From contig CAJLYQ010000038.1 of NCBI GenBank assembly GCA_905210905.1, positions 1 to 19,723 of the forward strand: a stretch of 19,723 nt of DNA, written 5' to 3'. Below are positions 7,233 to 15,200 of the stretch, piece after piece; the first letter of the stretch is position 1, and each line of letters begins with the position of its first letter. The notes under the pieces were generated by a model. The model was not told the origin of the DNA and ran no database searches. It saw only the letters and a program-made list of their open reading frames with translations. A program made the translations under genes and the position numbers. The DNA is from an uncultured Christensenella sp. Its GTDB lineage: Bacteria > Bacillota > Clostridia > Christensenellales > DTU072.

Positions 7233-8474
7233 ATGAACACATCCCTCGAATTATCCGAATTTATCAAAGAAAACGACGTAAAATTCGTCAGACTTTCGTT
7301 TATCGACCTTGACGGACGGCAAAAGAACCTGTCCGTAATGGCGGAAGAACTTCCCCGCGCTCTGGAAACGGGCGTGCCGTTTTCCGCCCGCGCCGCAGGT
7401 TTCGGTTCTTGCGAAAACGACGACCTTTTGCTTTTCCCCGACGTATCCACCCTTCACATACTACCCTGGCGTCCTCAACACGGCAGGGTAGCGCGTTTTT
7501 TGAGTTTTATTAAAAACGCCGACGGATCGGACGTCTTCTTCGATTCCCGCGCGATACTCTCGGACGCGATTGCTTCCCTTCGCGCGGCAAATATAAGTTG
7601 CGATCTCTCAACGGAAAGCGAGTTTTACCTTTTCAAAACCGATTCCGAAGGGTTCCCGACAAAAAACACGCACGACAACGCCGGGTACTTTGACGTCGCT
7701 CCGCTCGATAAGGGCGAAAACGTGCGCCGTGAAATTTGCCTTACGCTGGAAGAAATGGGTATTCGTCCCCTGTCTTCCCGTCACGAACGCGGTCCCGGAC
7801 AAAACGAAATCAACTTTGCCGCAACTCACGCTTTGGAAGCGTGCGACAACTACACCGTGTTTCAATCGGTGGTAAAAGCCATCGCTTCGCGCAACGGTTT
7901 GTTTGCGTCGTTTATGCCGAAACCTATCGAAAACCATTCGGGCAACGGGCTTGCGCTCGACCTGAGTTTAACGGAAAACAAACTTCCCCTTCTCGGCGAC
8001 GAACTTTCTCCGAAAGCGGAAAACTTCATTGCCGGGATAGTGAACCGTGCGGTCGACACCGAACTGTTTTTTAACTCGATACCGAATTCTTACGAAAGAA
8101 TGGGCGAGTTCGGCGCGCCGAGCGTTGCCGAATTCGGCAGTAAACGCGGCCAATTCGTAAGAATTGCGCCTAAATACGGCAAAAGATACGTCGAATTTCT
8201 TTCCCCGGACAACGCCTGCAACCTGTATCTCGTCGTTGCGCTTATCCTTAAAGCGGGTCTAAAAGGCATAGAAAACGGCGAAAAAATAGAAAAATCCGTC
8301 GCTCTTCCCAAAACGATGGAAGAAGCGATCAACAACGCTAAAAAGAGTTCGTTCCTTAAAGAAGCGCTCGGCGAAGAGTATATGCGAGTGTTTATCGAAC
8401 GAAAAACCGCGCTTTGCTCGGAATACGCCGCGAACAAGAACGCGGCGAACCGCAGTGCGTTTGAGAGAATATAA
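7233..8474 (+). CDS. Degenerate glutamine synthetase-like protein (type I GS fold)
   Basis: The 413-residue protein follows the GS layout: a beta-grasp N-terminus, LFPDVSTLHILPWRPQHGRVARF, ESEFYLF (E128, E130), HERGPGQNEINF (E185, E192), FMPKPI, NSYERM, and VEFLSPDNACNLYL (E321). Several residues essential in active GS are changed. The Asp of the FDGSS loop (ammonium site) is Ser51. The NGSGMH motif with the ATP-site histidine reads HSGNGLAL, so the histidine is Ala241. The Arg of RxExRxPD is Leu323. Metal-binding glutamates remain. Canonical GS activity is therefore doubtful, although altered substrate use cannot be excluded. It lies between the glutamate synthase genes and the ANTAR regulator, 6 bp upstream of the latter. 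That suggests a glutamine-sensing or regulatory role; this is inference. The ATG at 7233 follows AAGGAAAG. Confidence 0.88.
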   Translation: MNTSLELSEFIKENDVKFVRLSFIDLDGRQKNLSVMAEELPRALETGVPFSARAAGFGSCENDDLLLFPDVSTLHILPWRPQHGRVARFLSFIKNADGSDVFFDSRAILSDAIASLRAANISCDLSTESEFYLFKTDSEGFPTKNTHDNAGYFDVAPLDKGENVRREICLTLEEMGIRPLSSRHERGPGQNEINFAATHALEACDNYTVFQSVVKAIASRNGLFASFMPKPIENHSGNGLALDLSLTENKLPLLGDELSPKAENFIAGIVNRAVDTELFFNSIPNSYERMGEFGAPSVAEFGSKRGQFVRIAPKYGKRYVEFLSPDNACNLYLVVALILKAGLKGIENGEKIEKSVALPKTMEEAINNAKKSSFLKEALGEEYMRVFIERKTALCSEYAANKNAANRSAFERI

Positions 8475-8480
8475 ATTGCG

Positions 8481-9053
8481 ATGCTTAGCACCCTGATAGT
8501 ATCGTCGAGCGACGTGATGACGAATTTCTTCACGAAAATGCTGGCGGAAATAACTTACGACGAGCCTGTGATTACGACGACCTGCGGCGAAGCGCGCAGA
8601 ATTCTCGTCGAGCGCGGTTTTGACCTGTGCATCATAAACTCGCCTCTTCCCGACGAAACGGGATACAAGTTGTCCACCGACGTGATAGGCTCGAAAGTAA
8701 ATCAGGTTATACTCGTGTTAAAACACGAAATAGCGGCGGAAATCGCAGAAAAAGTGGAAGATTACGGCGTTTTTACCGTAGAAAAACCCTTGTCCGGGGC
8801 GACGTTCTGGGCGGCGTTAAAGATGGCGAGCGCGGCATACAAACGGCTTAACGCTTTCCGCAACGAGAACGAGCGATTAAAGCAAAAACTTGCCGACGTA
8901 AAACTCGTCAACCGCGCAAAATGTTTGCTCATAGAAAAAGAAGGGCTAAGCGAAGAAGACGCACATAAAAAGATAGAACAAGACGCTATGCGGTACCGTT
9001 TGTCGCGAGTTCGCGTTGCGCAGGAAATAATAAATCAATACGAAGAAGATTAA
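8481..9053 (+). CDS. ANTAR-domain RNA-binding antiterminator with pseudo-receiver domain
   Basis: The N-terminal part (about 1-118) has the receiver fold but lacks its chemistry. The acidic pair after strand 1 is replaced by serines (VSSSD), and the phospho-acceptor Asp is Asn53 (FDLCIINSPLP). The conserved Thr/Ser after strand 4 is replaced by Lys (ILVLKHE), and only Lys102 (EKP) remains. A coiled-coil linker (about 118-140) leads to a C-terminal ANTAR domain (about 138-186; RAKCLLIEKEGLSEEDAHKK and AMRYRLSRVRVAQEI). ANTAR proteins bind hexaloop RNA hairpins and prevent termination. Two such hairpins lie upstream of glnN and of this operon. With no phosphorylation site, activity is probably set by a binding partner. 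A GS-ANTAR (NitR) pair has, as I recall, been described in Clostridium saccharobutylicum. The start has a weak ribosome binding site, so coupling to the GS-like gene is likely. Confidence 0.93.
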   Translation: MLSTLIVSSSDVMTNFFTKMLAEITYDEPVITTTCGEARRILVERGFDLCIINSPLPDETGYKLSTDVIGSKVNQVILVLKHEIAAEIAEKVEDYGVFTVEKPLSGATFWAALKMASAAYKRLNAFRNENERLKQKLADVKLVNRAKCLLIEKEGLSEEDAHKKIEQDAMRYRLSRVRVAQEIINQYEED

Positions 9054-9072
9054 ATAAAAGAGGATATACTTT

Positions 9073-10674
9073 ATGACAAAATTTATTTTCGTTACGGGAG
9101 GGGTCGTATCCGGACTGGGCAAAGGCATAACCGCCGCTTCGCTCGGAAGACTTCTCAAACAGCGCGGGCTGAAAGTCGCTTCGCAAAAACTCGACCCTTA
9201 TATGAACGTCGACCCCGGCACGATGAGTCCGTACCAACACGGCGAAGTGTTCGTCACCGACGACGGCGCGGAAACCGATCTCGACCTCGGTCACTACGAA
9301 CGTTTTATCGACGAAAACCTTAACCGTTACAGCAACCTTACTTCGGGTAAAGTTTATTGGAACGTACTTAACAAAGAACGTCGCGGCGAATATCTCGGCG
9401 AAACCGTTCAGATTATCCCCCACGTCACCAACGAGATTAAAGCGTTTATTCTTAAAAACGCCGAAATCACCGGAGCGGACGTTATGCTTACCGAAATCGG
9501 CGGAACGATCGGCGACATCGAATCGCAACCTTTCCTTGAAGCCATTCGTCAACTTTCCATCGAAGTCGGCAGAAGAAACTGCCTTTTCATTCACGTTTGC
9601 TTAGTTCCTTACATCTCCGGTTCGGACGAGTTCAAATCCAAACCCACTCAGCACTCGGTAAAAGAACTGCAAGCAATGGGTATTCACCCCGACATCATCG
9701 TTACTCGCTCGGACAAAGACGTGGGCGACTCCATCCGCAAAAAAATATCCTTGTTCTGCAACGTCGATAACGACTGCGTAATCTCCAACACTACCTTGGG
9801 CTGTCTGTACGAAGTGCCGCTTATGCTCCACGACGAAGGTATGGACGACGTGGTTTGCCGCGAACTCGGTTTGTCAACGCCCGAAGCCGACCTTACGCAA
9901 TGGCGCGCTATGGTGGACGCGATCCACGCAAGAAACGGCGAAGTGGAAATCGCTCTCGTCGGCAAATACGTTAAACTCCACGATTCTTACCTTTCGGTAG
10001 TGGAATCCCTTTACCACGCAGGTTTCGCTTGCGGTAAAAAAGTAAAAATCCGTTGGGTAGACAGCGATTCCGTCACCGACGAAACCGCAAAAAAAGTGTT
10101 CGACGGATGCGACGGAATAATCGTCCCCGGCGGTTTCGGCGACAGAGGAATAGAAGGTATGATCTGCTCTTGCCGCTACGCCCGTGAAAACGGCGTGCCT
10201 TACTTCGGTATCTGTCTTGGTATGCAAATTGCCGTTATAGAATACGCAAGACACGTTTTGGGATACCCGGACGCCAACAGCAGAGAATTCGACGAAAACG
10301 GAAAACATCTCGTCATCGACCTTATGCCCGATCAACACGGCGTAATAAAAGGCGGCACGATGCGACTCGGCGCATACCCCTGCAAAGTTGCGCCCGGTAC
10401 TAAAATGGCAGATTGTTACGGCAGTGAAAACATCTCCGAAAGACACCGTCACCGCTACGAATTTAACAACGAGTACCGCGAAGAACTTACTAAAAAAGGT
10501 CTTGTAATCAGCGGTACAAGCCCCGACGGTCACCTTGTGGAAACGGTAGAACTTCCCGGAAGAGATTTCTTCGTCGGAGTACAGTTCCACCCCGAATTCA
10601 AAAGCCGTCCCAACAAACCCCATCCGCTCTTCGTCGGTTTCGTTTCGGCGGCAATCAAACACGGAAATAAATAA
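9073..10674 (+). CDS. pyrG: CTP synthase
   Basis: It converts UTP to CTP using ATP and glutamine. The 533-residue length is normal. The N-terminal synthetase domain shows FVTGGVVSGLGKGI, the P-loop-like start of the family, then KLDPYMNVDPGTMSPYQHGEVFV and DLDLGHYERF. The C-terminal class I glutaminase has PGGFGDRGIEGM and the nucleophile Cys381 in YFGICLGMQ. His506 and Glu508 in FHPEF complete its triad. The ATG at 9073 is preceded by AAAAGAGGA. It starts 20 bp after the ANTAR gene with no promoter or terminator between, so it is very likely the last gene of the glutamate/glutamine operon. It would then share the leader attenuator, tying CTP synthesis, a glutamine-consuming step, to nitrogen status. 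It ends before the strong terminator at 10703. Confidence 0.97.
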   Translation: MTKFIFVTGGVVSGLGKGITAASLGRLLKQRGLKVASQKLDPYMNVDPGTMSPYQHGEVFVTDDGAETDLDLGHYERFIDENLNRYSNLTSGKVYWNVLNKERRGEYLGETVQIIPHVTNEIKAFILKNAEITGADVMLTEIGGTIGDIESQPFLEAIRQLSIEVGRRNCLFIHVCLVPYISGSDEFKSKPTQHSVKELQAMGIHPDIIVTRSDKDVGDSIRKKISLFCNVDNDCVISNTTLGCLYEVPLMLHDEGMDDVVCRELGLSTPEADLTQWRAMVDAIHARNGEVEIALVGKYVKLHDSYLSVVESLYHAGFACGKKVKIRWVDSDSVTDETAKKVFDGCDGIIVPGGFGDRGIEGMICSCRYARENGVPYFGICLGMQIAVIEYARHVLGYPDANSREFDENGKHLVIDLMPDQHGVIKGGTMRLGAYPCKVAPGTKMADCYGSENISERHRHRYEFNNEYREELTKKGLVISGTSPDGHLVETVELPGRDFFVGVQFHPEFKSRPNKPHPLFVGFVSAAIKHGNK

Positions 10675-10702
10675 AGCATATTCTTTAAGAAAAAAGATAA
10701 AT

Positions 10703-10730
10703 AAAATGCGTTCCTTCGGGAACGCATTTT
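10703..10730. terminator. Bidirectional intrinsic terminator between pyrG and the XRE gene
   Basis: AAAATGCGTTCC and GGAACGCATTTT form a perfect 12-bp stem around a stable TTCG tetraloop. The A and T runs on the two sides let it work in both directions. It closes the rightward pyrG operon and the leftward surface protein-rmuC-XRE operon, which converge here. Confidence 0.93.
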
Positions 10731-10740
10731 AATAAAAATT

Positions 10741-10986
10741 TCAATGATAATCTTCCGGCACGTTCATATCGAACAGCGGCGAAGCGAAGAACTCTTCTAT
10801 ACTTATACCGAAACCACAACAAATTCCGTATATCGTGCTTATCTTTACCGCCGTACTTCTTTTCTTTTTAATCGAAGACAGCGTAGTCTGCGGCACGTCG
10901 CTCTTAACGGACAAATCGTACTTGCTCATTTTCCGTTCTATACATAATTGCTCGATTCGCAATATAACCGCGTCTTCTAATAACAT
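10741..10986 (-). CDS. Small XRE/Cro-CI type helix-turn-helix regulator
   Basis: The 81-residue protein is essentially one HTH domain. Helices and turn are visible at about residues 5-60, with the HTH core at about 20-41 (MSKYDLSVKSDVPQTTLSSI) followed by KISTIYGICCGFGISIEEFF, typical of XRE_N/HTH_3 proteins of Bacillota. It should bind DNA as a dimer; the target is unknown. The ATG at 10986 follows AAGGA. It is the last gene of the leftward cluster, 21 bp after rmuC, so it may simply be carried along or may regulate the large surface protein gene. No signal peptide or extra ligand domain is present. Confidence 0.85.
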   Translation of the reverse strand: MLLEDAVILRIEQLCIERKMSKYDLSVKSDVPQTTLSSIKKKRSTAVKISTIYGICCGFGISIEEFFASPLFDMNVPEDYH

Positions 10987-11007
10987 TTTTCCTTACTTGT
11001 ACCTGTT

Positions 11008-12204
11008 TTACTCTATCGTCGTCAAGGAAATCGTCTGCGTTTCTTCGGGGGGAGCGATTCTTTCTATCTTGTTGAGATTTTTTTGAATCATATCCGTTTT
11101 TTTCGTCGCTTCTTCGAGCGTTTTGCCGAGCGTTCCTATTTGATTTTGCGCTTTGCCCAAAAGTTCTACGAATTTTCCGAAGTCTTTTTGGAATCTGACG
11201 AGTTGGTCGAAAATTTCTCTGCTCGACTTTTGTACGGCAAGCGTTCTGAACCCTAATTGCAGGCTGTTAAGCAATGCGGATATCGTCGTAGGTCCGACGG
11301 GTATAACCTTGTATTTCGTTCTCAGTTCTTCAAGCAATGCGGGCGTTCTGACGACTTCGGCGTAGAGTCCTTCTATCGGAAGGTACATTAAGGCAAAATC
11401 CACGGTTTTCGGCGGCATAATATAGTTGTCCCTTATGCTCTTTGCCTGAAGTTTAACCGCGTGCATAAGTGCTTTCGAGTATTCGTCCGTTTTTTCTGCG
11501 TCCGCTTTTTCCGACGCGTCCACGAGTTTTTGATAGTCTTCCAGCGGAAACTTTGCGTCGATGGGCAAAAATACCTTTTCTTCCCCTTTCTGTCCGGGCA
11601 AAATTACCGCAAAGTCTACTATTTTTCGTCCGTCCGTCGCTTTCGCGGACAAGTTAAACTGCGACGAGTACTGTTCGGAGGTAAGGATATTCGACAAAAT
11701 GTTTTCCAAACTTACTTCGCCCAAAGTTCCCCTTGCTTTCACGTTGCCGAGCATTCTCCTAAGGTCGGTTACTCCCGTGGTAAGGTTTTGCATTTCGCCC
11801 AAACCTTTGCTTACCTTGTCGAGTTGCTCGTTTATTGCGCTGACCGTTTGCGAAAGCCGTTCTCCGAGCGTGGCGGTGAGTTTTTCTTCCACAACCTGAC
11901 GCATTTCGGCAAGCCGTTTTTCGTTGTCCTGCCGTATTTCGCCGAGATTTTTATCGAGCGATTCTCTCATTTCGGCAATGCGTTTTTCGTTGTTTGAAAG
12001 CACGTTGTTTATGTTTGCGGTAACCGCGTCCAGCGTCATTTTTACGCCGCCTACGAGCGAATTGCTCGAAGTGTTGGTTGCGGTGGTCACGGTTTCTTTA
12101 ACGGAACTTTCCGTTTTTTTAAGGTCTTCCGTAAGTTTGTCTATTTTTTCTTCAAGCGCTTGCTGACGGGCAAGGATTTTTTTTCTTCCGAATAAAAAAC
12201 ACAT
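11008..12204 (-). CDS. rmuC: DNA recombination protein RmuC
   Basis: RmuC is a nuclease-fold protein linked to limiting recombination at inverted repeats; its exact activity is not settled. This 398-residue copy has a long N-terminal coiled coil (about residues 10-150, with EKRIAEMRESLDKN and EKRLAEMRQVVEEK resembling each other). The conserved RmuC domain runs from about 160 to 350, with ARGTLGEVSLENIL, KIVDFAVILPG, LPIDAKFPLEDYQ, YIMPPKTVDFALMYLPIEGLYAEV and GPTTISALLNSLQLGF. Family members often carry an N-terminal membrane helix, but here the start (MCFLFGRKK) is short and not clearly membrane-spanning. The gene begins 9 bp after the stop of the giant surface protein gene, and its ribosome binding site (GAGGGTG) overlaps that stop. 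Translation is therefore probably coupled. Confidence 0.94.
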   Translation of the reverse strand: MCFLFGRKKILARQQALEEKIDKLTEDLKKTESSVKETVTTATNTSSNSLVGGVKMTLDAVTANINNVLSNNEKRIAEMRESLDKNLGEIRQDNEKRLAEMRQVVEEKLTATLGERLSQTVSAINEQLDKVSKGLGEMQNLTTGVTDLRRMLGNVKARGTLGEVSLENILSNILTSEQYSSQFNLSAKATDGRKIVDFAVILPGQKGEEKVFLPIDAKFPLEDYQKLVDASEKADAEKTDEYSKALMHAVKLQAKSIRDNYIMPPKTVDFALMYLPIEGLYAEVVRTPALLEELRTKYKVIPVGPTTISALLNSLQLGFRTLAVQKSSREIFDQLVRFQKDFGKFVELLGKAQNQIGTLGKTLEEATKKTDMIQKNLNKIERIAPPEETQTISLTTIE

Positions 12205-12213
12205 TTTTCACCC

Positions 12214-15200
12214 TCACATCTTGTTGCCCTTAGGTATACCTTTTACGCCTTTACGATAAAGCGAGTTGCGGTACGCTTTGTTGTAACTGTTAAGGAATCT
12301 GCGGTGACGGATACCGAGCACGATTACAACGAGCAGGACGATAGCGAACAACGCCGCGCCGATGATAAGCAGATACTTAATCATTTTCGTGTCGAGTTCC
12401 AGTCCGAGTATCGTGCCGTAAACGCCCTCTTCGCTCTTCGTTTCCGACATTTCCGCTTTAATGCACATTACGTAAGTGCTGAGTTTATCCGCTTTGAACT
12501 GAATGCTCTTACCGTCGGGTTGAATTTCCGTATCGTTTACGAGTTTCATCGAGCCGTCGTCCGAGAGTTCGTACACAGAGAAGTAGATATAACTTCTGTA
12601 CTCTTCCGCTATGGGCAAAGTAACCGTGATATCGCTTACGCTCGTCTGCGTGTACGCTCCTTCGAGCGCAACTCTGTATATGGAAACTACCGTTCTCGGC
12701 TTCGTCGAAGAAACCGTCTTGGCAAGCAACGACTGAGCGTTTGAGAACGTTTCCGTACTGGAGCCGTATTGCGTAACGTTTATCGTCGCGCCGGGCGCAA
12801 AGTCGCCGTTTATTCCTACGCCGAGTTCTTCGTCTACAAGCAACAGCACTTCGCACGCTTCTTTGAGCAATATAAGTTTGTTGTACAGATTTGCCTTAAA
12901 GCACGCTTTCTGGTCCATAGACAGGTTTCTGTAAGTGTCGTAAACGGTAAGAATATCGTTCCAGTCTTCCCTTTCTACCATATTGATTGCGGGCAATGCG
13001 ATGACCTGATTTTCCGCATTTTCCACTTCCTTCATCAACGCGTCGAGTTTTTCGAACTGCGTTCTGAAGTTTTCGTAATAAGCGTAATATTTGCTCGTTA
13101 CGTCCCCGGTAATCGCTTTTTGTATCCATTCTTGTCCGTAAACTTTATAATCGTTGAACGTTTCCATATAACGGAACATTTCCTGATAGTCGCTTCTGAG
13201 TTCGAAACTCGACCTGTTATAAAGTTTTTCCAAATAGTCCTGATAGCCTTTGATTTCCTTTCTGAGCGTGTTTTCTCTGTCGTTAAGACGGGAGATAAGG
13301 TTCTCGAAGTAAGAAACTCTGCTCTTTTCCATATAGTTACGGGCTTTGTTGAGCGCGACTTCGTACGCGTCTACCTGCGCAAGATCCTCGTCGGTAAGGG
13401 TGAGATTGTTTACCGTAAGGCGGAACGGCAGTACGTAGAACTCGATGCTCGCTTCGTTGCCGGCGTAGTCTTTTACGTAAACTTTGACGTAACCTCTGTA
13501 CGGTTTGCCGTTTTTATCGTATCTCGTGGAGTTGTCCACGCTGCTGGTGCTGAGTATATAACCTTTCGGAGCGAATGCAAATCCTCTCGTGTCGTCCTTA
13601 ATGGTGATGTATTCGCAAATATCGATGTTGGCTTCTTCGACGTAAACTCTCAGGTCGATAAAGTATTCTTCGCCGGGAATTACGTTCATTCCGCCGTCGA
13701 AACGAATAACCGGCGGCGTGGTGTCGATGTTTACCACGAACTCTTTCGTGCAGGTAAGTCCCGAACCGTTGGTGGCGGTTACGGTAAACGTGCAGGAACG
13801 GCTTACTTCTATCGTGCCGAGCGAATCGCTCCATTCGGTGGGAACTTCTTCCACGGACGAACCGTCTTTATACTTAATCGTATAGAAATAACTTACTTCG
13901 GAAACGTTGGTCGCGACTCTCGCTTTGGTTATGCTGACTCTGTTCTTGTTCGTCCACTGTCCGCTGCTTATAAGTTCGGTCAGACTGCTTTCGGTGTTGA
14001 ACGCTTCGCCGCCGAGAGTAAACTCGGGGGTGATCTGGTCTACCGCTATTCTCACTTTTTGCTGAGCGATACGCTCCGAACTGCTGTTGCTTACGGCGGT
14101 TATCGTAAGGATAGCGTCACGGTTAAGGTTAAATCCGTCGAGCGTGTCCGTACTGAACGACGAATAGTTGGTTAATTTCTTACCGTAAGTTCCGTTTTCG
14201 GCGGTAGAAACCACGGTCGCCCCGTCGCTGTATTCGAGATAGTACATATAAGTGATACCGCTTGCAGGCATCGTAATCGTTTCTATCTTAACGGTAACCG
14301 GTCCGCTCGTCCACTTGCTCGGCGCTTTCGCAAGGTCGGTTTCTCCGCCCCTGTATTCGGCGTTGTCTTTGTCGAGCGTGATTATTCTGAACTCCGGCAC
14401 GGTGTTTTCCATAGCGATATACGCATTGCCGCATATCCTGGTCGCGCCCGCTTTGTTTCTCAATCTGAACATAAACGCGCAGTTTACGCCGTTTACGAAC
14501 GGGTGTTTGCCGTTTTCGTCGACGTAATCGGCGAACAAGTCGGGGCTGAACGTAAGAGGTATGTTGTTTTCGCCGGACGCGTACCATACTTTCGTCGCGC
14601 CTGCGTCGAGATAATCGAACCAGGTAAGACCTTTGTCCACGCTGAACTGAACGGTCATATAGTTCTCTTCGCCGTCGGGCGCAACGCTGCCTTTACCGCT
14701 CATATAAATAACGATTTGTTCTTTCCATAGGTAAGTAAACATACCCGTCTGATCGCTGTACGTTCCGTCGCTCGTGGAGAACGCGACCGAACCGGTCATT
14801 TCGCTCGGGTCGCTTACGAAACGATAAACGCTCGCAACGGTGATCACTCCGCCGGTTTTCTTCGTAGCGCACGGCGCTTCCGTACCCACTTCGTTTACCG
14901 CGTAAAGCGCAAAGTACGCCGTGGAATAACTCGTCTTGGACAAGGTTATTCCCGCCGCCGCAAACAAATCCACGGTTTCGCCGCCGAGTTTGGTAAACGC
15001 GGTTTCCGCAAGGTCGACTGCCGTTACTTCCTGTCCGAGATACGCATAGTAGAAAGATATTTCCGAACGAGAAGCGTCCGCCACCTTTCTCAGATTGATT
15101 TTGCTCGTTCCGTAATAGGTGAACACGTCTACCGTCGTCGAACCCGTACCGGTACTCACCGAGAGCGAACTCTTGTCCCCCCTTACTCCGTCGACGTAGT

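Noticed and set aside
9120..9135. AAAGGC within pyrG as a third ANTAR hairpin
   Set aside because: It is in coding sequence, the flanks GGGC and ATAA are not complementary, and no terminator overlaps it.
9874..10662. 262-codon minus-strand open frame
   Set aside because: It is antisense to pyrG, a certain gene. The product has no recognisable motif.
12769..14175. 468-codon plus-strand open frame
   Set aside because: It is antisense to the giant surface protein. It arises from the codon bias of that gene; the product is a Val/Phe/Arg/Tyr-rich mix with no motif and no ribosome binding site.
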